A program made the position numbers and the translations under genes. A stretch of DNA of 39,923 nucleotides. It comes from Schleiferiaceae bacterium. GTDB lineage: Bacteria; Bacteroidota; Bacteroidia; Flavobacteriales; Schleiferiaceae. Where the stretch lies: positions 1-39,923 of the forward strand of contig JAURGG010000007.1 of the NCBI GenBank assembly GCA_030833905.1. Direction: 5' to 3'. Of this stretch, positions 1-8,298 are shown in pieces. The notes beneath the pieces are model-generated. The model was not told the DNA's origin, searched no databases, and was given only the letters and a program-made list of their open reading frames with translations. Each line of letters starts with the position of its first letter. Positions within the stretch are counted from its first letter, which is position 1.

Positions 1-1
1 C

Positions 2-1132
2 ACGGTGGTAAGCTTAAAAGCCCTGCGGGCTGCTGGATTTTTGAAAGCGTTTCACGAGCTTGACAGAGAAACGTTTAATACGTTTATCGACCGCGGAACT
101 GCCGCCTGGTCTGCGGTTCGTGCCGAAGTTGCGGGCCTGTATGCCGAAGGTTCCGCCTGGGAAGCCAACCCAAAGCGAAGCACCTGCGAGCAACCGGCCG
201 CAGCCGTTGAAGCCGTACTGCCCGTGCACATTGGCGACTACACCGATTTTTACGCATCGCGCCAGCATGCCACGAATGTGGGCATGATGTTTCGCGACCC
301 CGATAACGCGCTGCTTCCCAACTGGCTTCACCTGCCCGTAGGCTACCACGGCCGCGCCTCAACCGTGGCGGTGAGTGGAACCGACGTCGTGCGCCCCAAC
401 GGCCAGCGCAAAGGCCCCAATGATCCGGCACCCGTTTTTGGTCCGTCGGTGAAGATGGATTTTGAGCTCGAAGTGGGCATCATCCTTAAGGGCGGTCCTC
501 GCGACGCTTCGTGGATTCCCGTTGACCAGGCAGAAGATCACATTTTTGGACTCGTCCTGTTCAACGACTGGTCGGCCCGAGATTTGCAGCAGTGGGAATA
601 TGTTCCGTTGGGTCCATTCTTGGCAAAGAATTTTGCGTCGACGATGAGTCCGTGGATTGTTCCGTTTGAAGCTCTTCAGGGCAGTCGCTGCGCGGGCGAG
701 GACCAGAGCAATCCCGCTCCCCTGCCCTACCTGCAGCAAAACCGTTCAGGTTCGCACTGGGATCTCGATCTTGAGGTGGCCATTGCATGCTCCGACGGAA
801 GCGAAACCGTGATTTCGCGGTCCAATGCCAAGTACCTCTACTGGAGTTTTGCACAGCAGATTGCCCACCATACGGTCAATGGATGCATCATTCAGAGCGG
901 CGATTTAATGGCCTCTGGCACCATTAGCGGAAACGAGCCCGGTTCGTACGGATCCATGCTCGAGCTTACATGGAACGGATCCAAGCCGATCACGTTGGCC
1001 AACGGGGATACGCGCGCATTTCTCGAAGACGGCGACACACTCATTTTGCGAGGTTGGACTTCGGGCGGAACCCGAATCGGTTTTGGCGAGTGCCGCGCCA
1101 CACTGTTGCCTTCAAAGCCATGGAGCAAGTAG
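2..1132 (+). CDS. fahA: Fumarylacetoacetase, 5'-truncated by window edge
   Basis: This enzyme hydrolyses fumarylacetoacetate to fumarate and acetoacetate, the last step of tyrosine/homogentisate catabolism in the cytoplasm. The 375 residues from the first in-window GTG (position 5) align by eye with animal FAH at a constant offset of about 45. The metal ligands are D81, E154, E156 and D188, the catalytic base is H88 in the SRQHATN motif, and K208 matches the active-site lysine. About 45 N-terminal residues therefore lie upstream of the window, and the reading frame is open to base 2. The GTG at 5 is an internal codon, not a real start. The 3' end overlaps the start of the RelA/SpoT gene by 13 bases, so the two are probably co-transcribed. 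The family is certain; the missing end is an effect of the window cut. Confidence 0.95.
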   Translation, partial: TVVSLKALRAAGFLKAFHELDRETFNTFIDRGTAAWSAVRAEVAGLYAEGSAWEANPKRSTCEQPAAAVEAVLPVHIGDYTDFYASRQHATNVGMMFRDPDNALLPNWLHLPVGYHGRASTVAVSGTDVVRPNGQRKGPNDPAPVFGPSVKMDFELEVGIILKGGPRDASWIPVDQAEDHIFGLVLFNDWSARDLQQWEYVPLGPFLAKNFASTMSPWIVPFEALQGSRCAGEDQSNPAPLPYLQQNRSGSHWDLDLEVAIACSDGSETVISRSNAKYLYWSFAQQIAHHTVNGCIIQSGDLMASGTISGNEPGSYGSMLELTWNGSKPITLANGDTRAFLEDGDTLILRGWTSGGTRIGFGECRATLLPSKPWSK

Positions 1133-3318
1133 ACTACGCCAAAGTCGTTCGGAGCCAGTACCGAGCACTCCTGAAATCCGCCACCGAACGAGGGGCGGAC
1201 AAGGAGGACCTCGCGCTGATACGAAAGGCATACAAAGTAGCTGAAGATGCCCATAAAGATGTGCGGCGCAAGTCCGGCGAGCCCTACATCACCCACCCAC
1301 TGGCGGTGGCGCAGATTGTTTCTCAAGAGATAGGGTTAGGAGCCCAATCCATCGCCGCAGCATTGATGCACGATGTCATCGAAGATTCCGAATACACTCG
1401 TGAAGACCTCGACCGAATGTTTGGCTCTAGTGTCGCCTACATCGTCGAAGGCCTCACCAAGATTCAGGGCATTTTTGACATGCAGACGTCAATGCAAAGC
1501 GAAAATTTTCGCAAGCTCTTGGTGAGCATTAGTGACGATGTTCGGGTGGTACTTATCAAGATGGCGGACCGACTGCACAACATGCGCACGCTTGATTCCA
1601 TGGCCCATGCCAAGCAGTTAAAGATTGCATCTGAGACGATGTACATCTTTGCCCCCCTCGCTCATCGCATGGGGCTGTATACATTCAAGCAAGAGTTTGA
1701 GGATTTGAGTTTAAAATACTTAGAGCCAGAAGTTTATGAAGAGCTTGAAGACAAGCTAGTTCAAGCCGAAGAAAACGATGGAGCCTACCTCGAGCGCTTC
1801 GGACACGGGCTGGAGGACCTTCTCAAATCTGAAGGCTTGGCTTTCTCATTAAAGCGACGAAACAAAGGTGTGTTTAGCATCCGTCGAAAGATGCAGAACC
1901 AAAATGTTCCGTTTGAAGAAGTCTACGACAAGTACGCCGTACGCATCATTTTGGATTCTTCGCCCAAGCGCGAAAAGTCAGATATCTGGAGGGTATACTC
2001 ACTCATCACCTCAATTTACCGACCGAATCCACGGCGATTGAGGGATTGGGTAACGACTCCGAAGGCCAACGGCTACGAATCTCTGCACATTACTGTAATG
2101 GGCCCCGAAGGACACTGGATTGAGATTCAAATCCGCTCTAAGCGAATGGATGATGAGGCCGAGCGAGGCTACGCCGCACATTGGCGCTACAAAGAAGACG
2201 GTTCGGGAAGCGCCGCGCTCGATTCGTGGATCGAACGGATTCGCGATGTGGTCGAGGGACACAGCGAAAACGCGGTCGAGTTTGTCGACCAGTTCAAGCT
2301 ACAGTTGTTTTCTGACGAGATTTTTGTCTTTACACCACAGGGCAAGATGGTGACGCTACCCAAGCGATCTAGTCCACTGGATTTCGCGTTTGAAATCCAC
2401 ACCGACCTCGGAATGAAGACGTTGGGCGCCAAAGTGAACGGGCAGCTCGTTGCCTTGAGCCACCAGCTCCAAAATGGAGACCAGGTTCAAATCATTAGCT
2501 CAGATACTCAGATTCCGCAGGAATCCTGGCTAGATTGGGTATCGTCTCCAAAAGCAAAGTCCAAGCTTCGCTCCTACTTCAGAGATCGTGCTCGCACCCA
2601 AGAATCTGATGGCAAAGAGCGCCTCGAGCGAATGCTCAAAAGGGCCAACATCGAACTCAATCAGTCCACTACGCAGAGAATGCTGAACTTTTATGCCGTT
2701 CGCAACCCCAAAGAGCTCTTTTTAAAGTTTGGCAAGGGCGAGCTCGACAGCGAACGTTTGAGGGATTTTTTGCGCGAGGACAGCGGTGGGTTTTACCAGT
2801 ACATCCTTAGAAGATTTCGCCCAAAATCCAAAGAAGGTGCCGTTAAGGACGTGCCAAATTCTTCAAACATTGTTCTTTTTGGCCCCGACGAGGTAGTGCT
2901 TGAACACCGCCTTGCTCACTGCTGCCGTCCGATTCAAGGCGACGGAATTTTTGGATTTATTGAAGAAAATGGCATCGAAGTACACCGTACGGACTGCAAG
3001 CATGCGGTAAAGCTTCAGGGTCAGTTTGCCGAGCGCGTGATCAAGGCCGAATGGAACCGAGGTTCCCGCCAAGGATTCAATGCGGTGCTCCGCTTTTCAG
3101 GTATTGACTCCAAGGGCTTAATACTAAAGGTCACCAAAGTGATTACGAGCGACATGCAGATCGACATACGGGCCTTTCATATCGACGGAAGCGATGGTGT
3201 TTTTCAGGGTACCGTGAGCGTGCACGTCGCCGACCGAAGCCACTTGAGCGACCTCGTGCAGCGACTTAAATCCATAAAAGGTGTGGAGCGCGTAGATCGC
3301 GAGATTTCTGTACGTTAA
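1120..3318 (+). CDS. RelA/SpoT-family bifunctional (p)ppGpp synthetase/hydrolase
   Basis: This 732-residue long RSH protein makes and degrades the stringent-response alarmones pppGpp and ppGpp. The order is standard. An N-terminal HD hydrolase domain has HDVIED (H84, D85, E88, D89) and ADRLHNMRTL near 149-158. The synthetase domain at about 245-365 includes YDKYAVRI and GYESLH. A TGS domain follows at about 400-460, then the conserved Cys region AHCCRP...GD and a C-terminal ACT domain ending in GVERVDR. Because the HD metal ligands are intact I expect both activities, as in Rel/SpoT proteins outside the gamma-proteobacterial RelA group. The open frame extends upstream inside the FAH gene, but homology begins at the ATG at 1120 (MEQVDYAK), which overlaps the FAH stop by 13 bases. 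A convergent gene follows 14 bases downstream. Confidence 0.95.
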   Translation: MEQVDYAKVVRSQYRALLKSATERGADKEDLALIRKAYKVAEDAHKDVRRKSGEPYITHPLAVAQIVSQEIGLGAQSIAAALMHDVIEDSEYTREDLDRMFGSSVAYIVEGLTKIQGIFDMQTSMQSENFRKLLVSISDDVRVVLIKMADRLHNMRTLDSMAHAKQLKIASETMYIFAPLAHRMGLYTFKQEFEDLSLKYLEPEVYEELEDKLVQAEENDGAYLERFGHGLEDLLKSEGLAFSLKRRNKGVFSIRRKMQNQNVPFEEVYDKYAVRIILDSSPKREKSDIWRVYSLITSIYRPNPRRLRDWVTTPKANGYESLHITVMGPEGHWIEIQIRSKRMDDEAERGYAAHWRYKEDGSGSAALDSWIERIRDVVEGHSENAVEFVDQFKLQLFSDEIFVFTPQGKMVTLPKRSSPLDFAFEIHTDLGMKTLGAKVNGQLVALSHQLQNGDQVQIISSDTQIPQESWLDWVSSPKAKSKLRSYFRDRARTQESDGKERLERMLKRANIELNQSTTQRMLNFYAVRNPKELFLKFGKGELDSERLRDFLREDSGGFYQYILRRFRPKSKEGAVKDVPNSSNIVLFGPDEVVLEHRLAHCCRPIQGDGIFGFIEENGIEVHRTDCKHAVKLQGQFAERVIKAEWNRGSRQGFNAVLRFSGIDSKGLILKVTKVITSDMQIDIRAFHIDGSDGVFQGTVSVHVADRSHLSDLVQRLKSIKGVERVDREISVR

Positions 3319-3332
3319 ACTCGATTGCCCGA

Positions 3333-3941
3333 TTAGGGCATGCCGATATATTTGTGCGTTTGCAACCCCAAGCGCCAGTTAGGATTGCTCTCGAGAAAAT
3401 CGATGATTTTTGGAATATTCTTATCTCTTCGCGACCATTCGGGCTGCACAAAGAGTTCGACCTCAGCGCTGCACTGTGCCGCATGCGTTGCGGCCCACTT
3501 GAAGTCGTCGTCGTTGAAAATTATCACTTTCAGTTCGTTGGCCAACGCATACCATTCGGCGAGGGGTGCCTTAGTCTTTTTGGGCGATAGGCAAACCCAG
3601 TCCCATTCGCCGGTAACTGGGTAGGCCCCACTCGTCTCGAGGTGAACACGGAATCCGCGCGCTCTTAATCCCTCGGTCAATGGACCCATATTCCACATGA
3701 GGGGTTCGCCTCCAGTAATCACCACGATGGAATCCTGATCGCCAGGTAGCTCGAGAAGTTGATCTAGTGGAGTCAGCGGATGCTTGTTCGCATCCCAAGA
3801 TTCCTTGACATCGCACCAGTGGCACCCCACGTCGCATCCACCGATTCGCATAAAAAAGGACGGGCGTCCCGTGTGCGCTCCTTCGCCCTGGACGGTGCGA
3901 AATGCTTCCATGAGAGGAAGGGCGGTACTATGAGCCGGCAT
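3333..3941 (-). CDS. queE: 7-carboxy-7-deazaguanine synthase (radical SAM)
   Basis: QueE rearranges 6-carboxy-5,6,7,8-tetrahydropterin into 7-carboxy-7-deazaguanine, a step toward queuosine in tRNA. The 202-residue protein starts with substrate-loop residues (TVQGEG) and carries a radical-SAM cluster motif C36-x3-C40-x2-C43 within RIGGCDVGCHWCDVKESW. GGEP at 77-80 contacts S-adenosylmethionine. The C-x3-C spacing and the DVKESW extension are what I expect of the Bacteroidota form. Its start overlaps the end of folD by 14 bases, so it is the distal gene of an ffh-folD-queE unit. No queC or C-x3-H-type queD is visible nearby; the PTPS at 12481 is of a different type. Confidence 0.93.
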   Translation of the reverse strand: MPAHSTALPLMEAFRTVQGEGAHTGRPSFFMRIGGCDVGCHWCDVKESWDANKHPLTPLDQLLELPGDQDSIVVITGGEPLMWNMGPLTEGLRARGFRVHLETSGAYPVTGEWDWVCLSPKKTKAPLAEWYALANELKVIIFNDDDFKWAATHAAQCSAEVELFVQPEWSRRDKNIPKIIDFLESNPNWRLGLQTHKYIGMP

Positions 3942-4776
3942 GTAGGGTATTCATGAGCAATCCAACCCGCGTCATCAGCCCAACCCCTCCAGGAACCGGA
4001 GTTATCGCGCCAACGATGGGCTCCACAGCGTCAAAATCAACATCTCCGATGAGTTTTCCGTCTACACGGTTAATTCCGACGTCAAGGATGATGCTGCCGG
4101 GTTTCACCATGTCAGCCGAAATGTACTTGGCTTTACCGATGGCCGCCACCAGGATGTCTGCACTGCGGCATACTTCAGCGAGGTTGGGCGTGCGGCTGTG
4201 CGCCAAAGTGACGGTCGCGTTACCCATTTTTGTGTTGCGGCTCAGAAGAATACTCATTGGAGAACCCACGATATTGCTTCGTCCCACGACCACCGCATGC
4301 TTGCCCTCCGGAGAAAGTCCATAGTGCTCGAGGAGCAACAGCATTCCGTAGGGTGTTGCCGGCAAGTAGGTAGGCAAGCCAAGCGCCATGCGTCCAACGT
4401 TTTCAGGGTGAAAGCCGTCGACGTCTTTGAGAGGATTGATCGATAAGAGAATTTCGTTGGAATTCAGGTGGGCCGGCAACGGAAGCTGCACAATGAATCC
4501 GTCTACCTCGGGATTGCTGTTTAGGTCAGATACATGCTTTTGAAGCTCTTGCTGGGTGGCGTCGGCCGGAAGCGTGATCAAGGTCGATTTGAACCCAACC
4601 TCTTCGCAGTCCCGCACCTTACCCCTCACGTAGGCCTGACTCGCGGGATCTTCTCCCACCAAAATGGCGGCGAGGTGCGGAGCGCGCTTGCCCTGAGCCC
4701 TGCGGCCTGCTACTTCCTTTCGGATGTATGCCTTCCATGCGGTTGCGGCATCACGGCCACTGAGAATGAGTGCCAT
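3928..4776 (-). CDS. folD: Methylenetetrahydrofolate dehydrogenase/cyclohydrolase
   Basis: This bifunctional enzyme interconverts 5,10-methylene-, 5,10-methenyl- and 10-formyl-tetrahydrofolate using NADP, and feeds purine and formyl-Met-tRNA synthesis. At 282 residues it is normal in length. The catalytic signature is QAYVRGKVRDCEEVG, with Y49 and K53. VDGFIVQLPLP at 91-101 and the nucleotide-binding GRSNIVGSP segment are present, as is the C-terminal PGGVGLMT motif (more often PGGVGPMT). Its start overlaps the ffh stop by one base (TGATG), so translation is probably coupled to ffh. One substrate it makes, methenyl-tetrahydrofolate, is the usual antenna pigment of class I photolyases such as the one encoded at 10507, although that gene is not in this operon. 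Confidence 0.96.
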   Translation of the reverse strand: MALILSGRDAATAWKAYIRKEVAGRRAQGKRAPHLAAILVGEDPASQAYVRGKVRDCEEVGFKSTLITLPADATQQELQKHVSDLNSNPEVDGFIVQLPLPAHLNSNEILLSINPLKDVDGFHPENVGRMALGLPTYLPATPYGMLLLLEHYGLSPEGKHAVVVGRSNIVGSPMSILLSRNTKMGNATVTLAHSRTPNLAEVCRSADILVAAIGKAKYISADMVKPGSIILDVGINRVDGKLIGDVDFDAVEPIVGAITPVPGGVGLMTRVGLLMNTLHAGS

Positions 4777-6107
4777 CAGCGCATTTTGTTCATCATGGAC
4801 ATAAGTTGGCTGCGTCCGCCCTGCCCCTGCATCATTTTCATCACACGGCTCATGTCGTCAAATTGCTTGATGAGCTTGTTGAGTTCGGTCACATTGCGCC
4901 CGCTACCTGAGGCGATGCGCGCCCGGCGGCTGCCGTTGATGATACCCGGGTTGCTGCGCTCTTCAGGAGTCATGGATCGGATCATGGCCTCGACGTGCTT
5001 AAATGCATCATCTGGAATGTCCATTCCTTTCATCGCCTTACCCACCCCAGGAATCATGCCCATGAGGTCCTTCATATTGCCCATCTTTTTGACCTGTTGA
5101 ATCTGGTCTAAAAAATCGTCAAATCCGAATTTATTGGTTGCGATTTTTTTATTGATTTTGCGAGCTTGCTCGACGTCAAACTGTTCTTGGGCGCGTTCAA
5201 CCAACGAAATGACGTCACCCATCCCCAGGATGCGGTCGGCCATACGGTCGGGGTGAAAGACGTCAAGGGCGTCCATTTTTTCGCCGGTTCCGATGAACTT
5301 AATCGGCTTTTGGACCACGTGGCGAATACTCAATGCGGCACCACCGCGGGTATCACCGTCGAGCTTCGTAAGGATTACCCCAGTGTAGTCGAGGACGTCG
5401 TGAAAGGCCTTCGCCGTGTTGACCGCATCTTGACCGGTCATGGAATCCACGACAAAAAGAATCTCTTCGGGCGAAGTCTCCGAGCGAATCGAAGCGATCT
5501 CGCGCATCAAAGCCTCGTCAACAGCAAGTCGGCCCGCGGTATCGATTAACAGGTAGTTGAATCCGTTGGTTTTGGCGTAGGCTTGGGCTTCTCGGGCAAT
5601 TCGAACCGCATCTTTTTCGCCTTCAAGGCTAAATACTTCGATTCCGATCTGTTCACCCAAGGTTTTGAGCTGATCAATCGCCGCGGGACGGTAGACGTCA
5701 GCTGCCGCGAGTAGGACTTTACGACCCTTTTTGCGCTTGAGGTGGTTGCCCAACTTCGCGGTGAACGTCGTCTTACCCGAACCTTGAAGCCCCGCCATAA
5801 GCACAGTCTGAAGGCCGCTGCCACTGGCGATTTCGGTGGCGGAACCACCCATCAATGCCGCCATTTCATCACGCACCACCTTGACCATCAACTGGCCGGG
5901 CTCGAGCGACTTGAGTACATCTTGGCCCATCGCCCGGTCTTTGACGCGGTCGGTGAACTCTTTGGCTAGCTTGTAGTTTACGTCCGCGTCGACGAGCGCG
6001 CGGCGAATATCCTTGATCGCCTCGGCGATGTTGATGTCGGTAATCTTGCTCCGCCCCGATAACCGGTGCAATGCGGAGTCAATTTTTTCACTTAGGGATT
6101 CAAACAT
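4776..6107 (-). CDS. ffh: Signal recognition particle protein (SRP54)
   Basis: Ffh binds 4.5S RNA and signal sequences of nascent membrane and secreted proteins, and delivers ribosomes to FtsY at the inner membrane. The 443-residue protein has the N domain (1-90), a GTPase domain with P-loop GLQGSGKTT near 106-114, DTAGRL near 189-194 and TKLDGDTRGG, and a methionine-rich M domain that includes the RNA-binding RRARIASGSG stretch near the C-terminus. The start codon lies 8 bases after the promoter-like box TAACTTTG at 6116-6123, and this box reuses the TAA stop of the upstream pirin gene. It leads the ffh-folD-queE unit. Confidence 0.97.
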   Translation of the reverse strand: MFESLSEKIDSALHRLSGRSKITDINIAEAIKDIRRALVDADVNYKLAKEFTDRVKDRAMGQDVLKSLEPGQLMVKVVRDEMAALMGGSATEIASGSGLQTVLMAGLQGSGKTTFTAKLGNHLKRKKGRKVLLAAADVYRPAAIDQLKTLGEQIGIEVFSLEGEKDAVRIAREAQAYAKTNGFNYLLIDTAGRLAVDEALMREIASIRSETSPEEILFVVDSMTGQDAVNTAKAFHDVLDYTGVILTKLDGDTRGGAALSIRHVVQKPIKFIGTGEKMDALDVFHPDRMADRILGMGDVISLVERAQEQFDVEQARKINKKIATNKFGFDDFLDQIQQVKKMGNMKDLMGMIPGVGKAMKGMDIPDDAFKHVEAMIRSMTPEERSNPGIINGSRRARIASGSGRNVTELNKLIKQFDDMSRVMKMMQGQGGRSQLMSMMNKMR

Positions 6108-6115
6108 GATCCCTG

Positions 6116-6123
6116 CAAAGTTA
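6116..6123 (-). promoter_or_regulatory. ffh -7 promoter box TAACTTTG
   Basis: This is an exact match to the Bacteroidota -7 consensus TAnnTTTG, 8 bases upstream of the ffh ATG. Its first three bases are the TAA stop codon of the pirin gene. Transcription would begin close to the start codon. I see no clear -33 element; it would have to lie within the pirin coding sequence. Confidence 0.6.
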
Positions 6124-6846
6124 GGCTATAGCGGGGAGCCGAAGGGGAACATCCATCGCCAAAATAAAGCAGTCAGTCGTTGCGGTTACTGGCACTTCAT
6201 CAACTTCTGAAACGCCCAGTCCGTCGCGAGATTCGAGTGCGTGCCCTGCAACATGCGCAGCTCCTTCAATTACAAAGAAGTAGACCCCGTTTTCGCTTCG
6301 CTTGGGTTGGTAGTTGCGCACAGCTCCTGCCGGAATTTTTGTGAGTGAAAACCACGCCTGCTGGTGAATCGGCATGGCATCACCTTGCCCCATTGGATTC
6401 ACCACCGTATGCCATTCGTTGCCGAGGGCCTCAACGTCGTAGAAGCGCTGCTCGTAGCGAGGTTCCACACCACGTCGCTCGGGAATGATCCAAATTTGAA
6501 GCAGCGAGCATGGATCGGTCGTACTTGCGTTGTACTCGGAGTGAAATACGCCGGTTCCGGCGCTCATGGCCTGTACTTCTCCCATGTGCAGCACTTCTTT
6601 GTTGCCCATGGAATCTTGGTGCTCCAAAGCTCCGGTTAGTGGTATAGTGACAATCTCCATGTTATCGTGCGGATGTTTGCCAAAACCGGTTCCGCCCGCA
6701 ATCCAGTCGTCGTTGAGCACGCGAAGCACCCCGTAGTGGATGCGCTCAGGGTTGTAGTAGCCGGCGAACGAAAAGGAGTGCGCGGTCTTGAGCCAGCCGT
6801 GGTCGGCGGTTCCGCGCGATGAAGAAGCGTGAAGGACTGTGTTCAT
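6121..6846 (-). CDS. Pirin-family bicupin protein (YhhW/quercetinase-like)
   Basis: This 241-residue protein belongs to the pirin family of double-cupin, metal-binding proteins; some members cleave quercetin, others act as redox or stress regulators. The N-terminal cupin contains the family-typical ADHGWLKTAHSFSFA and KHPHDNMEIVTIPLTGALEHQDS, with the metal-ligand histidines, and GTGVFHSEYNAS follows with a further histidine. The C-terminal cupin is shorter and more divergent, as is usual. The substrate cannot be read from sequence. Its promoter is unusually structured: a -7 box four bases before the ATG and two overlapping 12-bp palindromes just upstream, one containing the 9-mer TGTTTAAAC also found before the sigma/carotenoid operon and yceI. 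It may respond to the same stress or light signal. Confidence 0.88.
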   Translation of the reverse strand: MNTVLHASSSRGTADHGWLKTAHSFSFAGYYNPERIHYGVLRVLNDDWIAGGTGFGKHPHDNMEIVTIPLTGALEHQDSMGNKEVLHMGEVQAMSAGTGVFHSEYNASTTDPCSLLQIWIIPERRGVEPRYEQRFYDVEALGNEWHTVVNPMGQGDAMPIHQQAWFSLTKIPAGAVRNYQPKRSENGVYFFVIEGAAHVAGHALESRDGLGVSEVDEVPVTATTDCFILAMDVPLRLPAIA

Positions 6847-6850
6847 AATG

Positions 6851-6858
6851 CAAATATA
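6851..6858 (-). promoter_or_regulatory. Pirin -7 promoter box TATATTTG
   Basis: This is an exact TAnnTTTG match ending four bases before the pirin ATG, which predicts a leaderless or nearly leaderless mRNA. A possible TTTG -33 element lies at 6881-6884 on the same strand, 22 bases upstream of the box, slightly farther than the 19 bases seen at yceI. Confidence 0.6.
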
Positions 6859-6878
6859 TGTTTAAACATTTATAAATG
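6858..6878. promoter_or_regulatory. Two overlapping palindromes, candidate operator of pirin
   Basis: ATGTTTAAACAT (6858-6869) and CATTTATAAATG (6867-6878) are both perfect 12-bp palindromes and share the bases CAT. They occupy the spacer between the pirin -7 box and its possible -33 element, where a bound dimeric repressor would block RNA polymerase. The first contains TGTTTAAAC. The rest of the gap up to 7030 shows no further structure that I recognise. Confidence 0.45.
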
Positions 6879-7030
6879 CACAAACCAGTAAAGAAGTCTC
6901 GTCGGTCACTTCTTGAGCGTGCGTTGAGGATGTAGTCATTATACACAGATCTAAATTCGTGTGCGGACCGAATTACTGCGTGCCACACTTTATCGCGACA
7001 GAACCGTACGCGGAGCCGCTCAAAAAAAAC

Positions 7031-7038
7031 TACATTTG
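7031..7038 (+). promoter_or_regulatory. -7 promoter box TACATTTG of the dihydroorotase-like gene
   Basis: An exact TAnnTTTG match ending nine bases before the ATG at 7048. It supports that start over upstream codons in the same frame. No convincing TTG is seen at -33. Confidence 0.55.
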
Positions 7039-7047
7039 TGCTCGGCT

Positions 7048-8298
7048 ATGACGATCAATGCATTCATTCTGCCGAGCATACACGTGGTGGATCCTCGGTC
7101 ACCTTTTCACGGTCAGACCGTGGATGTGTTCATTAAAGACGGACAAATTCAGGCCATGGACAGCCCCGGAGTTCTTGAAGGAGCTCCCGAGGTCGCTTGG
7201 GCCAAAGGAATGATGCTCAGCCCAGGATGGATCGACGGCCGCGCTCGAAGCGGAGCCCCCGGCCACGAAGAACGTGAGACCTACGATTCCCTCGCTGCGG
7301 CCGCACTCCATGGCGGATTTACCCATGTGGCCCTCATGCCCTCGACCCATCCGGCGCGTGATAACCGTCCGGCAATTGAAGCCCTTCCAGAGTTTCCGCA
7401 CGTCGTGTGGATCCCAGTGGGAGCCCTGACTCAAGGCCTTAATGGCGAAAAACTTGCCGAACTTGCCGACATGCGGGCGGCAGGAGCTTTAGCATTTTCA
7501 GATGACAAGCACCCCGTGGACCGGCCGCATACGCTGCAGCTGGCCCTGGAGTACGCTCAGGGTCTTGACGCACGAGTTTGGAGCTTCCCGATGGAGCGCA
7601 ACCTCTGCCCCACCGGCGTTGCCCACGAAGGCCTCTCTGCGTTAAAATCAGGAATGGCCCCTATTCCAGCCCTCGCCGAAACCATTCGCGTACAGCGCGA
7701 CCTCGCAATCGCCGAGTATGCTGGCGGAGGCCTTCACCTCGCAGGACTTTCGTGCGCCGAAAGCGTCGAGATGGTGCGTGCAGCGAAGGCCCGCGGTCTC
7801 GACGTGTCTGCCGACGTAGCAATTGCCAACTTGGTCGGAACCGATTCCGATATCGAATCCTACGACACCGCCGTGAAGCTTATGCCACCCTTGCGTAGCA
7901 GCATTGACCAGAGCGCTCTTTGGGAAGGGGTCCTTGATGGCAGCATCGACCTGATTGTCAGCGACCACGACCCCATGGACCACGAACTCAAGAACTGCGA
8001 ATGGGGCAGCGCGAGCTTTGGGGCCGCAACCATTGAGCAGTGCTTTTCTTGGTACTGCGCCGTGCGTTCAGACCGCGCCGCACTTGAGGCGTGGGTCGAA
8101 GCTGTGGCACACCGTCCGCGAACGTTGTTCGGACTTGGTTCGGTGACAGTCAATATTGGGTGTCCTGCAGATTTCACGCTCTTTAACGTAGAGGGCCAGC
8201 AGTACGGATCTGCCTCACTTGGAGTCAATGTGCCATCGTGGCCCCGTCAAGGTGGTGCAGTGGGCACAGTGCTTGACACAGAAGTGTCTGCCTGCTAA
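7048..8298 (+). CDS. Dihydroorotase-like protein lacking metal ligands
   Basis: This 416-residue member of the amidohydrolase superfamily is recognisable as a dihydroorotase relative over its whole length: the N-terminal beta-sandwich leading to LSPGWIDG, then PGHEERETYDS, MPSTHPARDN and VSDHDPMD. The canonical metal site D-x-H-x-H-x-R-x-PG is replaced by D63-G-R65-A-R67-S-G-A-PG. The usual HAED and HVS histidines are also absent (FPMERN and GLS instead), while the late SDH aspartate remains. As I recall, related Bacteroidota proteins are also degenerate at this loop, so this is probably a family trait. It may be a structural partner of aspartate transcarbamoylase, as PyrX is in Pseudomonas, or act on another substrate. 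Automatic annotation as PyrC would overstate its function. The 3' end overlaps the convergent hydrolase gene by 4 bases. Confidence 0.82.
   Translation: MTINAFILPSIHVVDPRSPFHGQTVDVFIKDGQIQAMDSPGVLEGAPEVAWAKGMMLSPGWIDGRARSGAPGHEERETYDSLAAAALHGGFTHVALMPSTHPARDNRPAIEALPEFPHVVWIPVGALTQGLNGEKLAELADMRAAGALAFSDDKHPVDRPHTLQLALEYAQGLDARVWSFPMERNLCPTGVAHEGLSALKSGMAPIPALAETIRVQRDLAIAEYAGGGLHLAGLSCAESVEMVRAAKARGLDVSADVAIANLVGTDSDIESYDTAVKLMPPLRSSIDQSALWEGVLDGSIDLIVSDHDPMDHELKNCEWGSASFGAATIEQCFSWYCAVRSDRAALEAWVEAVAHRPRTLFGLGSVTVNIGCPADFTLFNVEGQQYGSASLGVNVPSWPRQGGAVGTVLDTEVSAC

Noticed and set aside
3326-3340. Hairpin TGCCC-GATTA-GGGCA between the RSH gene and queE as a terminator
   Set aside because: The stem has only five pairs, there is no T run on either side, and it runs into the queE 3' end.
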